This document shows, piece after piece, positions 44,142 through 53,748 of a stretch of DNA of 64,000 nucleotides; the stretch's first letter is position 1, and each line of letters begins with the position of its first letter. Under the pieces are notes generated by a model. That model was not told where the DNA came from. It saw nothing but the letters and a program-made list of their open reading frames with translations, and did no database searches. The translations under genes and the position numbers were made by a program. This DNA comes from Haloplanus litoreus (GTDB taxonomy: Archaea > Halobacteriota > Halobacteria > Halobacteriales > Haloferacaceae). The stretch lies in assembly GCF_042677945.1 (NCBI RefSeq), contig NZ_JBHUDN010000001.1. One strand, written 5' to 3'.

Positions 44142-45590
44142 ATGAGTGATCGGCGGGCGGCCATCGTCGATGGGTCGATTCCGCGAACGCTCGTCGCCCT
44201 CGCCGTGCCGCTCGTCGCCCAGAACGTCGTCCGCGTCGCCCAGCAGGTGATCGACACGTTCTGGCTCGGCCGCCTCGGCGAGACGGCCGTCGCCGCCGTC
44301 GGCCTCACCATCCCCGTCCTGGGACTCCTGTTCGCCCTGCTGGTGACTCCCTTCGTCGGCACGCAGATACTCGTCTCCCAGCGGATCGGCGGCGACGACG
44401 ACGACGGCGCCCACCGGACCGTCGTCCACGGTCTCGCCCTCGCCCTCGTCGTCGGTGCCGTCGTCGGCGGGGGTGTCGCCCTCGCCGCCCGTCCCCTCGT
44501 GACCGTCGTCGGCGCCGGGCCCGACGTGGCGTCCGCCGCGGCGGTCTATCTCGGGACCGTCGCCCTCGGCCTCCCCCTCGCGGGCGCCAGCGACGCGCTC
44601 GAAGCCGGATTCGTCGGCCGCGGTGACTCACGTGCCTCCCTCTGGATCAACGTCGCCACCGTCGCCGTCAACGTCGTCCTCGACCCCCTGCTCATCTTCG
44701 GTGTCGGCCCGTTTCCGGCGCTCGGCGTCCGCGGGGCGGCGCTCGCGACGGTCGGCGGCTACGCCAGCGGCTTCCTCCTCGCGATCGCGCTCGCACTCGG
44801 CTCCCGGATGGCCCTCTCGCGCCGCCACGTCGCCCTCTCGGTGGCCGAGTTCCGTGCCCTCCTCTCGGTCGGCGCGCCCATCACGGGCCGGCAGGTGGTC
44901 AGCCAGAGCGTCCGCGTCCTCCTGGTCAGCGTCGTCGCTCTGGCCGGCGGCGCCGCGGGCCTCGCCGCCTACACCGTCGGTGCACGCGTCGCCAGCGTGG
45001 CCGTCCTCCCCTCCCGCGGCCTCGCACAGGCCGCCCAGAGCATGGTCGGTCAGAACGTCGGCGCCGACCGTCCCGACCGTGCCGGCCGGACGACCCGTGT
45101 CGGCGTCGGCATCACCGTCGCCGCCCTCGCCTGCCTCGGCGCCGTCCAGTGGGTCGTCCCCGGCCCCGTCGCCCGCCTGTTCGTCCCCGACCTCTCCGGG
45201 CAGGGCTTCGCCTTCACCGTCCAGTACCTCCGGATCCTCGCCTACGGCTACCCCGCCATCGCCGTCGTCGACCTCCTGCTCGCCGGCTTCAACGGTACCG
45301 GCCGCACCCGGACGAGTTTCGTCGCCGACCTGCTGAAGTACTGGGGCGTGCGCCTGCCGGTGGCGGCGTTGGCTCTCCCGGCGGCGGCGTCCGTGTCGGT
45401 CTTCGGCGTCGCCGCCGCCCCGGGTCTCGACCTCGGGATGCCGGCCGTCTTCTGGGCGGTCACGGGGTCGAACGTCGCCGCCGCCGTCGGCGTCGGCGCC
45501 TACTACCTCCGCGCCGTGCGCCGCGGGTTGTTCGCCGATGCGATCGACGGGACGTCCGAGGACGCCGACGCGGCCGCGAGCACGGACTGA
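44142..45590 (+). CDS. MATE-family efflux transporter
   Basis: A 482-residue, 12-helix exporter of the MATE/DinF superfamily, probably Na+- or H+-driven. Hydrophobic segments start at about residue 15 (TLVALAVPLVAQNVVRVAQQ). Conserved MATE features are FWLGRLGETAVAAVGL and, in the second half, GLAQAAQSMVGQNVGA. Substrate unknown (cationic drugs or metabolites). It is divergent from lipA. The codon usage matches its neighbours. Confidence 0.9.
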   Translation: MSDRRAAIVDGSIPRTLVALAVPLVAQNVVRVAQQVIDTFWLGRLGETAVAAVGLTIPVLGLLFALLVTPFVGTQILVSQRIGGDDDDGAHRTVVHGLALALVVGAVVGGGVALAARPLVTVVGAGPDVASAAAVYLGTVALGLPLAGASDALEAGFVGRGDSRASLWINVATVAVNVVLDPLLIFGVGPFPALGVRGAALATVGGYASGFLLAIALALGSRMALSRRHVALSVAEFRALLSVGAPITGRQVVSQSVRVLLVSVVALAGGAAGLAAYTVGARVASVAVLPSRGLAQAAQSMVGQNVGADRPDRAGRTTRVGVGITVAALACLGAVQWVVPGPVARLFVPDLSGQGFAFTVQYLRILAYGYPAIAVVDLLLAGFNGTGRTRTSFVADLLKYWGVRLPVAALALPAAASVSVFGVAAAPGLDLGMPAVFWAVTGSNVAAAVGVGAYYLRAVRRGLFADAIDGTSEDADAAASTD

Positions 45591-45647
45591 TACCCATCGT
45601 ACGACCGCGACGGAAACGCCTTTGCCGCCGCGGCCCCCGTCACCGGT

Positions 45648-45704
45648 ATGACCCGCCACGGCCACCGTCTGTCCCGCGTCCGACAGGAGGTGCCGACCGC
45701 GTGA
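45648..45704 (+). promoter_or_regulatory. 18-codon upstream ORF overlapping the helicase start
   Basis: An ATG at 45648, about 26 nt after a CTTTGCC-type box, opens 18 codons ending in TGA (45702-45704). That stop overlaps the helicase GTG (45701-45703). The helicase Shine-Dalgarno (AGGAGGTG, about 45685-45692) lies within this small ORF. The arrangement would allow translational coupling. It could also be a random ORF. Confidence 0.3.
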
Positions 45705-48040
45705 AGGTCGCCGACGCCGTCCCGGAGTTCGCCGACGCCTTCGACTTCGAGGAGTTCAACCGGATGCAACGCGAGGCGCTGCCGGTACTCGTCGACACCG
45801 ACCACAACGTCGTCGCGTCGGCGCCGACGGCGAGCGGCAAAACCGCGCTGGCGGAACTCGCCATCTGCAAGACGCTGAGCGAGGGGGGAACCGCCCTCTT
45901 CATCGCGCCGATGCGTGCGCTCACCAACGAGAAGGAGAGCGAGTGGGAGCGCTTCGAGGAGATGGGCTACTCCGTCTACGTCGTCACCGGCGAACGGGAC
46001 CTGAACCCGCGGCGCGCCCGCCACGCCGACGTCCTCGTGATGACACCGGAGAAGGTGGATTCGGCCACCCGCAAACACGACTCCCGGCGCTACGACTTCG
46101 TGACCGACGTGGACTGCTCGATCATCGACGAGGTCCACCTCCTCGACTCCGAGCGCCGCGGTGGCGTTCTCGAAGTCACCGTCTCCCGCCTGCGCCGCCT
46201 CTGTGACCCCCGATTCGTCGCGCTCTCGGCGACGATGCCCAACGTCGGCGACGTGGCCGACTGGTTGGACGCCCCGCCCGAGGCCACCTTCGCCTTCGGC
46301 GACGACTACCGCCCGGTCGACCTGCAGACCGGCGTGAAGACCTACACCCACGGCGAGAACAGCTTCGCCGACAAGTACCGTCGCCTCTACCGCGCGCTCG
46401 ACCTGGCCGAACCACACGTCCGCGAGGACGGCCAGGCGCTCGTCTTCGTCGCCTCCCGGCAGGACGCCGTCAGCGCCGCCGCCAAGACCAGGGACGAACT
46501 CGCCGAACGCGACGTCCCCATCGGCGCCCGCGGGAACTACGACTTCCACACCGAGGCGAAGGAACTGAGCGACGACCGTCTCCGGAAGGCCGTCCTCGAC
46601 GGTGTCGCCTTCCACCACGCCGGCCTCTCGAAGGCCGACCGCGACCGGATCGAGAAGTGGTTCCGCGAGGGGAAGGTCGCCATCCTCTTTTCTACCTCGA
46701 CGTTGGCGTGGGGCGTCAACCTCCCCGCCCGCTGTGTCATCGTCCGGGACACCAAGTACCACGATCCGCTGGAGGGTGAGGTGGATATCAGCCCGCTGGA
46801 TCTCCTCCAGATGCTCGGCCGTGCCGGCCGCCCCGGATACGACGACGTGGGCTACGGCTGGGTCGTCTGTGACCGCTCGGACGCGGACCGCTACCGTCGC
46901 CTCCTGCGCGAGGGGACCGAAATCGAGTCCCACCTCGCAGCCGACCTCGACGCCCATCTCAACGCCGAAATCGCGATGGGAACGGTCGACGACCTCGACG
47001 ACGTGCTCTCGTGGCTGGAGACGACCTACTACTACGTCCGCGCGGCGTCGGAACCCGCCGCCTACGACTTCGACGGTCTCCGCGACCGGGTGCGTGAGAC
47101 GCTCGAATCGCTCGTCGACCGCGGCTTCGTCGAGATGGGTACGGACCTCGCTATCGACTCGACGCCACTCGGCCGTCTCGCCTCGAAGTACTACCTCCGG
47201 CTCTCGACGGCGCGGGCCTTCCACGACCTGGCCGACCGCGACCGGATCGACGCCGACGCCGTCCTCGAAACGGTCGCCGCGGCGGCCGAGTTCGACTCCG
47301 TCTCCGCCCGACAGTCCGAGGCCGACGCCGTCGACGCGGTGCTTGGCTCCGACGCCGGCCACCTCGACGACGGCGGTCGGAAGGTCCTCGCCATCCTCCG
47401 GGCGAGTCGAAGCGACTCCGTTCCCGCGGATCTGCGCAGCGACGCGTGGATCATCCGCCGGAACGCGCTGCGACTGCTGGCGGCGCTCCGGGAGTTTCTC
47501 GACCGCTTCGCCGGCCCGCGGGCCGCCAACCTCGCCCGCCGGTTGGAGGCCCGAATCGAACACGGCGTCAGCCGCGACGCCGTCTCGCTCACCGCCGTCG
47601 ACGGCGTCGGTGCCGGTCGCGCGAGCACGCTCGCGACCGGCGGCCTCTCCCGCCCCGCCGACGTGGTCGCCGCGGGCGCCGACGAACTCGAACGGGCCGG
47701 CCTCTCGACCGGCGTCGCCGAACGGGTCGTCGAGTCGGCCGCCGACCTCCCAGACGTGTCGGTGTCGTGGGGCGACGTGCCCGACCGCGTCGCCACCGGC
47801 GAGAGCGAGATGTGCGAGGTGCGGGTGCGCAACGACGGCGGGGGCGCCCGCGTCGGCGTCCGCGTCACCGTCAACGGCGTCGAGATGCACGCGAAGACGA
47901 CGTATCTCTCGGACGTGACGACCGTTCCTGTCGGGGTGTTCGGTGCCGATGCGGACACGCTCGACTTTCAGGTGGCGGTGTCGTTTCCGGAGTTGCCGAT
48001 CCGGCCGTTCGTGGCGGAGCGGACGGTTCGGGTGGCGTGA
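45701..48040 (+). CDS. Hel308-like Ski2/Brr2-family helicase with C-terminal beta-sandwich domain
   Basis: SF2 DNA/RNA helicase of 779 residues. Walker A is APTASGKTALAE, Walker B/DEVH is IIDEVHLLDSERRGG, motif III is LSATMPNVGD and motif VI is QMLGRAGRPGYDD. A Sec63-like helical region with a helix-hairpin-helix (LTAVDGVGAGRASTLATGG) follows. The last 100 residues form an Ig/FN3-like beta-sandwich (CEVRVRNDGGGARVGVRVTV to the end), which places it with the Brr2/Sec63-containing branch rather than classic Hel308. It starts at a GTG with a strong Shine-Dalgarno. Probably replication-fork or RNA-remodelling work. Confidence 0.9.
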   Translation: MKVADAVPEFADAFDFEEFNRMQREALPVLVDTDHNVVASAPTASGKTALAELAICKTLSEGGTALFIAPMRALTNEKESEWERFEEMGYSVYVVTGERDLNPRRARHADVLVMTPEKVDSATRKHDSRRYDFVTDVDCSIIDEVHLLDSERRGGVLEVTVSRLRRLCDPRFVALSATMPNVGDVADWLDAPPEATFAFGDDYRPVDLQTGVKTYTHGENSFADKYRRLYRALDLAEPHVREDGQALVFVASRQDAVSAAAKTRDELAERDVPIGARGNYDFHTEAKELSDDRLRKAVLDGVAFHHAGLSKADRDRIEKWFREGKVAILFSTSTLAWGVNLPARCVIVRDTKYHDPLEGEVDISPLDLLQMLGRAGRPGYDDVGYGWVVCDRSDADRYRRLLREGTEIESHLAADLDAHLNAEIAMGTVDDLDDVLSWLETTYYYVRAASEPAAYDFDGLRDRVRETLESLVDRGFVEMGTDLAIDSTPLGRLASKYYLRLSTARAFHDLADRDRIDADAVLETVAAAAEFDSVSARQSEADAVDAVLGSDAGHLDDGGRKVLAILRASRSDSVPADLRSDAWIIRRNALRLLAALREFLDRFAGPRAANLARRLEARIEHGVSRDAVSLTAVDGVGAGRASTLATGGLSRPADVVAAGADELERAGLSTGVAERVVESAADLPDVSVSWGDVPDRVATGESEMCEVRVRNDGGGARVGVRVTVNGVEMHAKTTYLSDVTTVPVGVFGADADTLDFQVAVSFPELPIRPFVAERTVRVA

Positions 48041-48127
48041 TACGGGTCGTTACTCGTGTCCCGGCGGTCGCCGATCTCGGGGGCGGCGACGGCCGGTACT
48101 GGCGTCCAGCAGTCCGCCTGAGTCGTC

Positions 48128-51091
48128 TCACTCGGCTTTCGACAGCACCACGACGAACACCGCCCCGCCGTCGGTGCCGTCTTCGACCCACACTTCGCCC
48201 CCGTAGCTCTCGACGAGCGTGTCGACGAGATACAAACCGAGGCCGGTTCCTTGGCTGTCGAGCCCTTTCTCGCCTTTGCCGAAGATCGTCTCTTTCTGGT
48301 CCTTGGGGACGCCCGGACCGTTGTCCGCGACCCGAACGACGACGGTATCCTCACGATCGGTCACCGAAACGGTGACTCTCGGTGTCTCCGCGTCGTTGTG
48401 CTGGATGGCGTTTTTCAGGAGGTTCCGGAAGACGGAGCCCAGTATGTCGTTCGCCTCGACCGCGACCTGCGGAACCGTCGTCTCGACACCGACGACGGCT
48501 TCGGAGTACGTCGACCGTACCTCGTCGAGTTCGCCCTCGAGGACGGTTCGGAGGTCGACGAACTGCATCTCCTGGTCGGCAGAGAGCATCACGTCTGCCA
48601 TCTCTCGGGCGACCTTCGTGAGTTCGATTGCGTGATCGGCGCTCTCGAGGATCGTCACGAGATGATCGTTCACCTCCACACCGTCACACTCGTCCGCGAG
48701 CATCTTCGTGTAGCCCGTTATCAACTGGAGGTCGTTACGGATGTCGTGACGGAGCACTCGGTTGAGGACGTCGAGGTTGTCGCGTTGATCCTCCAACCGA
48801 CGCTCGTACTCCTTACGTTCGGAAATATCCCGCACCAACGCGTGCAAGACCGGTTTGCCCTCGTGCTCGAACCGGCTGAGTTTCACCTCGGCGGGGAACG
48901 TCGTCCCGTCGACGCGCCGGTGAGTCCACTCGAAGAACGCTTCGCCCTCCTCGAACGCCGTTTCGACGTGTGCCAGTGCCACTTCCTTGGAGTCCGCCCC
49001 GTCCGGCTGCTGTGGCGGGGAGAGCTCCCACGGTGTGTGCCCGGCGAAGGACTCGACCGAGTCGATGCCGAACAGCTCCAGCGTTCGCTCGTTGCAATCG
49101 ACGAACCCGTCACGGTTCAGCAACATGAGCGCGTCCCGGGTGTCCTCGAACAGGCTGCGGTACTTTTCTTCGCGCTTTTCGAGTTCGCGTTCCCGCTCCT
49201 TGCGTTCGGAAATGTCCCGTACCAGCGCGTGCAACGCTGGCTCCCCCTCGTACTCGAACCGGCTCAGTTTCACCTCCGACGGAAACTCCGTCCCGTCGGT
49301 GCGCTGGTGCGTCCACTCGAAGAACGCTTCACCCTCCTCGAAGGCCGTCTCGATGTGGTCCAGGGCCGCCGCTTTCGAGTCAGCTCCGTCCGGCTGCCGT
49401 GGCGGGGAGCGGTCCCAGGGCGTATACTCGATGAACTCTTCGACGGAGTCGACACCGAACAGTTCGAGGGCTCGTTCGTTGCAGTCGAGGTATCCCCCTC
49501 GGTCGAACACCATGAGTGCGTCCCGTGTATCCTCGAAGAGGGTGCGATACTTCCGTTCTCGCTCCCGGAGTTTCCGCTCGCGTTCCTTGCGTTCGGTGAT
49601 GTCTTGCGCGACGGCGACGAACTTCCGGACGTCGCCATCGTCGTCGATGATCGGTCCGACCGTCTGGTTGAGTACGATCCGCTCGCCGTCCGCCCGTTCG
49701 TCGATCATCTCCGCTTCCCACTGCTCCCCCGCGCGAATCGTCTCCCAGAACTCCTCGTAGAACTCGTCGTCGTACTCTCCCGACTGGAGGAGACGCGGTG
49801 TCTCACCGATGGCCGCTTCTTCGCTGTATCCGGTGACCGCTTCGAAGGCCGGATTGATGTACTCGATCGTTCCCTCGGCGTCGGTGATGTAGATGGCGTG
49901 AGCACTCCGTTCGACGGCCGTTTTGAACTGCTGTAGCTCGTGCTCTCGACGCTTGCGTTCCGTGACGTCGACGAGATACCCGAGGAGTTCAGTGGTTTCG
50001 TTCCCGCTTTCGACCGCTCTGGTGTACTCTTTCACCCACCGAACGTCACCCGACGCCGTGATCACTCGATACGGGTCCAGGGTGATGCTTTCGACTCCCT
50101 CGGAATCGAGTTCGCTCGCCTTGCTGACGACCCGTTCGTGATCGGCCTCGTGGACGATGTCGGCGTAGTGTCGGTCCGCCGACCCGAGTTCGTCGGGTGT
50201 GTATCCGAGCACTTCCTCGACGTTCTCCGAGACGTACTCGATGGGCCAGTCCGCCGTGTCTTCCCACTCGAAGACGACCGCCGGGCCTTCTTTGAACATG
50301 TCCCGCTCCTCCTTCAGGGCCAGTTCGGCGCGCTTCCGGTCGTCGATGTCTTGGTGGATGCCCACCGCTCGTATCGGCGTTCCGTCCTCGTCGCGTTCGA
50401 CGACCTTTCCCATTGTTCGCACCCACTTCCACTCCCCCGATTTCGTCTTCAGCCGGTGGTCACATCGATAGTAGGCCGTCCGGTTCGCGACGTGTTCGGC
50501 CAGCGCCTCGTCGTGTCGCTCTCTGTCCTCCGGATGAACCACTCTCTCCCAACCCCGCATTCGATCACCCATCTCGGCTTTCGTATAGCCGAGCATTTCT
50601 GTCAACAGTTCGTCACGAGACACCCTGTCGCTTCGCATGTCCCAGTCCCAGATACCCAGGTTCGCCCCCTCAAGTGCCAACTCCATGCGCTGTTTGGTCG
50701 TGACGAGTTCCGCTTCGCGCTCCTTGCGCTCGGTGATGTCACGACCGTTCACTAGGATTCCGGCGATCACGTCGTCGTCGAGCCGATTCCGCATAGTCGC
50801 CTCGATCCAGCACCACGATCCGTCGGCCCGCTGGACTCGGAACTCGACGGTCCGCGGTTCGTCCGGACCGGTTCGTAGGCTCTCGACCGCCGCTGTCACG
50901 GTGTCCCGGTCGTCCGGATGGGTGTACTCGGATCCGACATCGCCCACTAGAGCCTCCGGGTCGTATCCGAGCACACGCTTCACCGCGGGACTCACATACG
51001 TCACCGTCCCGTCCGTATCGACGACTGCGACGACGTCGTTGGACTCTTCGACAAGTCTGCGATACTGGTCGATTTCCTCCGAATCTGTCAT
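48128..51091 (-). CDS. Multi-PAS sensor histidine kinase
   Basis: A 987-residue cytoplasmic kinase with no membrane helix. There are about six PAS domains at residues 10-123, 130-252, 262-380, 388-502, 513-632 and 642-761. The fifth and sixth are near-identical tandem copies. The kinase core has the H-box His782 (RHDIRNDLQL), the N-box (LLKNAIQHND), G1 (VADNGPGVP) and G2 (GKGEKGLDSQGTGLGLY). There is no receiver domain and no response regulator gene nearby, so the partner is unknown. A GTTATATTTC promoter lies 29 nt upstream of the ATG. Confidence 0.93.
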   Translation of the reverse strand: MTDSEEIDQYRRLVEESNDVVAVVDTDGTVTYVSPAVKRVLGYDPEALVGDVGSEYTHPDDRDTVTAAVESLRTGPDEPRTVEFRVQRADGSWCWIEATMRNRLDDDVIAGILVNGRDITERKEREAELVTTKQRMELALEGANLGIWDWDMRSDRVSRDELLTEMLGYTKAEMGDRMRGWERVVHPEDRERHDEALAEHVANRTAYYRCDHRLKTKSGEWKWVRTMGKVVERDEDGTPIRAVGIHQDIDDRKRAELALKEERDMFKEGPAVVFEWEDTADWPIEYVSENVEEVLGYTPDELGSADRHYADIVHEADHERVVSKASELDSEGVESITLDPYRVITASGDVRWVKEYTRAVESGNETTELLGYLVDVTERKRREHELQQFKTAVERSAHAIYITDAEGTIEYINPAFEAVTGYSEEAAIGETPRLLQSGEYDDEFYEEFWETIRAGEQWEAEMIDERADGERIVLNQTVGPIIDDDGDVRKFVAVAQDITERKERERKLRERERKYRTLFEDTRDALMVFDRGGYLDCNERALELFGVDSVEEFIEYTPWDRSPPRQPDGADSKAAALDHIETAFEEGEAFFEWTHQRTDGTEFPSEVKLSRFEYEGEPALHALVRDISERKERERELEKREEKYRSLFEDTRDALMLLNRDGFVDCNERTLELFGIDSVESFAGHTPWELSPPQQPDGADSKEVALAHVETAFEEGEAFFEWTHRRVDGTTFPAEVKLSRFEHEGKPVLHALVRDISERKEYERRLEDQRDNLDVLNRVLRHDIRNDLQLITGYTKMLADECDGVEVNDHLVTILESADHAIELTKVAREMADVMLSADQEMQFVDLRTVLEGELDEVRSTYSEAVVGVETTVPQVAVEANDILGSVFRNLLKNAIQHNDAETPRVTVSVTDREDTVVVRVADNGPGVPKDQKETIFGKGEKGLDSQGTGLGLYLVDTLVESYGGEVWVEDGTDGGAVFVVVLSKAE

Positions 51092-51114
51092 TCGAGGATA
51101 ATACGTGGTTTGCC

Positions 51115-51124
51115 GAAATATAAC
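51115..51124 (-). promoter_or_regulatory. TATA box of the histidine kinase gene
   Basis: Minus-strand TTATATTTCG, centred 28-29 nt before the ATG at 51091. Confidence 0.55.
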
Positions 51125-51219
51125 ACGGGGATGCCGTGCATCCGGATTCCGATTTCATCGCCACTGCTGCACCGAGTCCCCGAGCCGTTCCATACGGCCG
51201 TCCGCCGTCGCCCCCCTGC

Positions 51220-51858
51220 CTACGCCAGCCCTCCGAGCGCAACCAACACGTCCCGAAGCGCCGCCGCGTCGCTCGCCGCGTAGTCGGCCAGCTCCGTCGC
51301 CTCGGGGTCGCCGCCGTAGGCCACCGTCGGAATCCCGGCCTGCGTCGCCGCGCGGACGCCGTTCGGGGAGTCCTCGACGGCGACGCAGTCCGCGGGGGCG
51401 ACGCCGACCCGTTCCGCGGCCGCGAGGTACACGTCCGACGCCGGTTTCCCCGGCCCGTCCACGTCCTCCGTACTCACCGTCGCGTCCACGTCGAGGTCGA
51501 ACCGCTCGACTACACGGTCGATCCAGTCGGGCGGACTGGAGGAGACGATGGCGACTCGCACGCCGCGGTTCCGGAGGTTCGCGAGTAGGTCCCGGAACCC
51601 GGGCATCAGGTCTGTCGCGTCGTAGAGGTCCGCGGCGGCCGACTCGTAGAGCGCCAGAAATTCGTCCCTCTCCAGGGCCATCTCGTAGCGCTCCGCGAGG
51701 TAGTCGTAGGTCTCGCGGTAGTTGACGCCGCGAATCTCGGCCTGTGCCGGGTCGCCCTCGGCGACCGCTGCGGGCAGGATCACCTCCGCCTCGCGCTCCC
51801 GCCAGAACTCCTCGGTGTCGACGATCACCCCGTCCATGTCGAACAGCACGGCGTCCAT
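51220..51858 (-). CDS. HAD-superfamily phosphatase (beta-phosphoglucomutase-like)
   Basis: A 212-residue Rossmann-like phosphatase. Motif I is FDMDGVIVDTEE (nucleophile Asp and acid/base Asp), motif II is VSSSPPDWI, the lysine motif is GPGKPASD and the metal acids are in AVEDSPNG. The helical C1 cap between motifs I and II (about residues 18-85) is typical of the PGM/phosphoglycolate-phosphatase subfamily. Substrate unknown. The ATG at 51858 begins MDAVLFDMDG. The next gene on the right is divergent. Confidence 0.9.
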   Translation of the reverse strand: MDAVLFDMDGVIVDTEEFWREREAEVILPAAVAEGDPAQAEIRGVNYRETYDYLAERYEMALERDEFLALYESAAADLYDATDLMPGFRDLLANLRNRGVRVAIVSSSPPDWIDRVVERFDLDVDATVSTEDVDGPGKPASDVYLAAAERVGVAPADCVAVEDSPNGVRAATQAGIPTVAYGGDPEATELADYAASDAAALRDVLVALGGLA

Positions 51859-51932
51859 ACGCGGTGACCACGGGCCAACGCCGAAAGGGCTTCGTCCGAG
51901 GCTTTTCACCCGATGCCGCGGCCACCGCCCCC

Positions 51933-52661
51933 GTGACCGACGCCATCCGCGCCTTCGCCGGCGACTGCACCGTCGAAACCGACGACCGAACCCACCGGGG
52001 CCGCGTGCTCGTCCTCGTCAAACCCGACCGCACCGTCCTCGTCCACGACGCCGAGGGCTACCAGCCGGTGGCGTGGCTCACCCGCGCCGACGCGGTCACC
52101 GTCGAAACCGACGGGTCGGGGTTCGGCCTCACCGCCCGCCTCGACGACCGGACGCTCCGGGTAACCGCCGACCGCATCCGGCGGTCGGTCTACCCCGTCA
52201 CCGAGGCGGGGGTGCCCGTCGGCACCAGCCCCGATTCCGGCGGACCGCTGGTTCGAACGGGCGGAGCGGTGGTCGACGTCGTCGACGACGCCCGCTACCC
52301 GCTGGTCGCGGGTGCGACCGTGCTCGACGACCCGTGTCCGGACTGTGGCCTCCCGCGCATGCGCGTCGACCGTGGCGTAACCTTCGAGGTGTGTATCGAC
52401 CGTGACTGCGACCCGCTCGACGACGCCGTTCGGGAGCGGTTCGACCGGGCGTGGACCTGTCCGGACTGCGGGAGCGACCTGCGGATCATCCGCCGACGGG
52501 GTCGGCTGCTCGCGGGCTGTGACGCCTACCCCGACTGCGAGACGGCGTTTACCGTACCGGCGGGCGTCGTCGTCGACGACTGCCCGTGTGGCCTCCCCGT
52601 CTTCGAGACGGCGACCGGGCAGCGGTGTCTGGACGGCACCTGTGATCGGTGGTCGGCGTGA
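51933..52661 (+). CDS. Zinc-finger protein with a NucS-like N-terminal domain
   Basis: A 242-residue protein. The N-terminal about 110 residues (IRAFAGDCTVETDDRTHRGR, VLVLVKPDRTVLVHD, GYQPVAWLTRADAVTVE) resemble the N-terminal domain of NucS/EndoMS mismatch endonucleases. The NucS nuclease domain is missing. Instead there are zinc knuckles: CPDCGLPRM, then a topoisomerase-type C4 finger (CPDCGSDLRI...GCDAYPDCETAF) and a last CPCG...C set. It probably binds DNA. Leaderless start at the GTG 51933 is suggested by a TTTTCACC box 28 nt upstream. Confidence 0.8.
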   Translation: MTDAIRAFAGDCTVETDDRTHRGRVLVLVKPDRTVLVHDAEGYQPVAWLTRADAVTVETDGSGFGLTARLDDRTLRVTADRIRRSVYPVTEAGVPVGTSPDSGGPLVRTGGAVVDVVDDARYPLVAGATVLDDPCPDCGLPRMRVDRGVTFEVCIDRDCDPLDDAVRERFDRAWTCPDCGSDLRIIRRRGRLLAGCDAYPDCETAFTVPAGVVVDDCPCGLPVFETATGQRCLDGTCDRWSA

Positions 52662-52706
52662 TCGGCCACCGCAGACCCTTTACCTCCACCGCGCCCCCTG
52701 GCAGGT

Positions 52707-53747
52707 ATGCAGGGGACCTTCGAGGACGGCGTCGTTCGCGTCGGTGGCGACGCCAGACAGCGCTTCTACGACGCCCGCGGCTACGGGCGGCCGCTCTCTG
52801 GCAACCGGATCGAACTCGCGCCCGTCGAGGCCGCCCACCTCCTCTTCCGGGGGGATCTGGACACCGTCGTCGCCGGCGACGACCGACTCGATTTCCGTGC
52901 CTTCCTCGTCGCCACCGACACCGTCCTCACCTTCGTCGTGTACAAGGACCTGCGCGACCGGGGGTTCTACCTCTCGCCCGCCCGCGAGGACTGGGTCGAC
53001 GACTCCGACGGGATCGACTTCGTGGTCTTCCCGCGCGGCAGCGGCCCCGAGGACGACGCCGTCGAGTACCGGATCCGCGTCGCCGGCGAACGCGAGATCA
53101 TCCCCGCCGCCTCGCTCGGCGACGTGACCCTCGCCGTCGTCGACGAGGAGGGGGAACTCACCTACCTGGAGACGGAGCGTCCGGACGCGGCGGGGCAGGC
53201 GGACGGCTCGGGTGATCGGTACGACCCGCCGACGGGTCTCGACGCCGCCCTCCTCGCCGACCGGGCGGTGGTGTGGGCCCCCCCAACCGACCTGCACGAC
53301 CGGGGGTTCTACGGCCAGCGCCTCCAGGGACGGAACGCCGAGACCGGACCGCTCCAGTTGTCGCTCGTGGAGGCGGCGTATCTCGCCCGTCGGGACGCCC
53401 TCGACCTGGCCGAACCCCGCGTCGTCGAACGCGGCAGAGCGGTCGAGGGCGGGCGCTTCGACCGTCGGCTCCGCGCCTACGCGGCGCTTCGGGCGGCGGG
53501 GAGCGTCCCGAAGAGCGGGTTCAAGTTCGGCGCCGACTTCCGCACCTACGATACCTTCACCACGGTCGAGGAGATGGATCACTCGACCCGGCTGATCCGT
53601 GTCGTCTCGCCCGATCACACCTTCCTGCCCCGCGACCTCTCGCTCGACGTGCGCCTCGCGGGCGGGGTCCGGAAGCGAATGGTTTTTGCGCTGACCGACG
53701 CGAACGAGGGGATAGACTGGCTCTCGGTCGCCCGACTCACGCCCTAA
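52707..53747 (+). CDS. endA: tRNA-splicing endonuclease
   Basis: Cuts introns from pre-tRNAs at bulge-helix-bulge motifs. The 346-residue chain is the tandem-duplicated alpha2 form found in haloarchaea: a degenerate N-terminal unit (about 1-165) and an active C-terminal unit. The catalytic triad is seen as Tyr in FRTYDTF, His in MDHSTRLIRV and Lys in GVRKRMVFALT. A CTTTACC box 27 nt upstream supports a leaderless ATG at 52707. trpS begins one base after its stop, and haloarchaeal tRNA-Trp carries an intron this enzyme removes. Confidence 0.95.
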   Translation: MQGTFEDGVVRVGGDARQRFYDARGYGRPLSGNRIELAPVEAAHLLFRGDLDTVVAGDDRLDFRAFLVATDTVLTFVVYKDLRDRGFYLSPAREDWVDDSDGIDFVVFPRGSGPEDDAVEYRIRVAGEREIIPAASLGDVTLAVVDEEGELTYLETERPDAAGQADGSGDRYDPPTGLDAALLADRAVVWAPPTDLHDRGFYGQRLQGRNAETGPLQLSLVEAAYLARRDALDLAEPRVVERGRAVEGGRFDRRLRAYAALRAAGSVPKSGFKFGADFRTYDTFTTVEEMDHSTRLIRVVSPDHTFLPRDLSLDVRLAGGVRKRMVFALTDANEGIDWLSVARLTP

Positions 53748-53748
53748 C

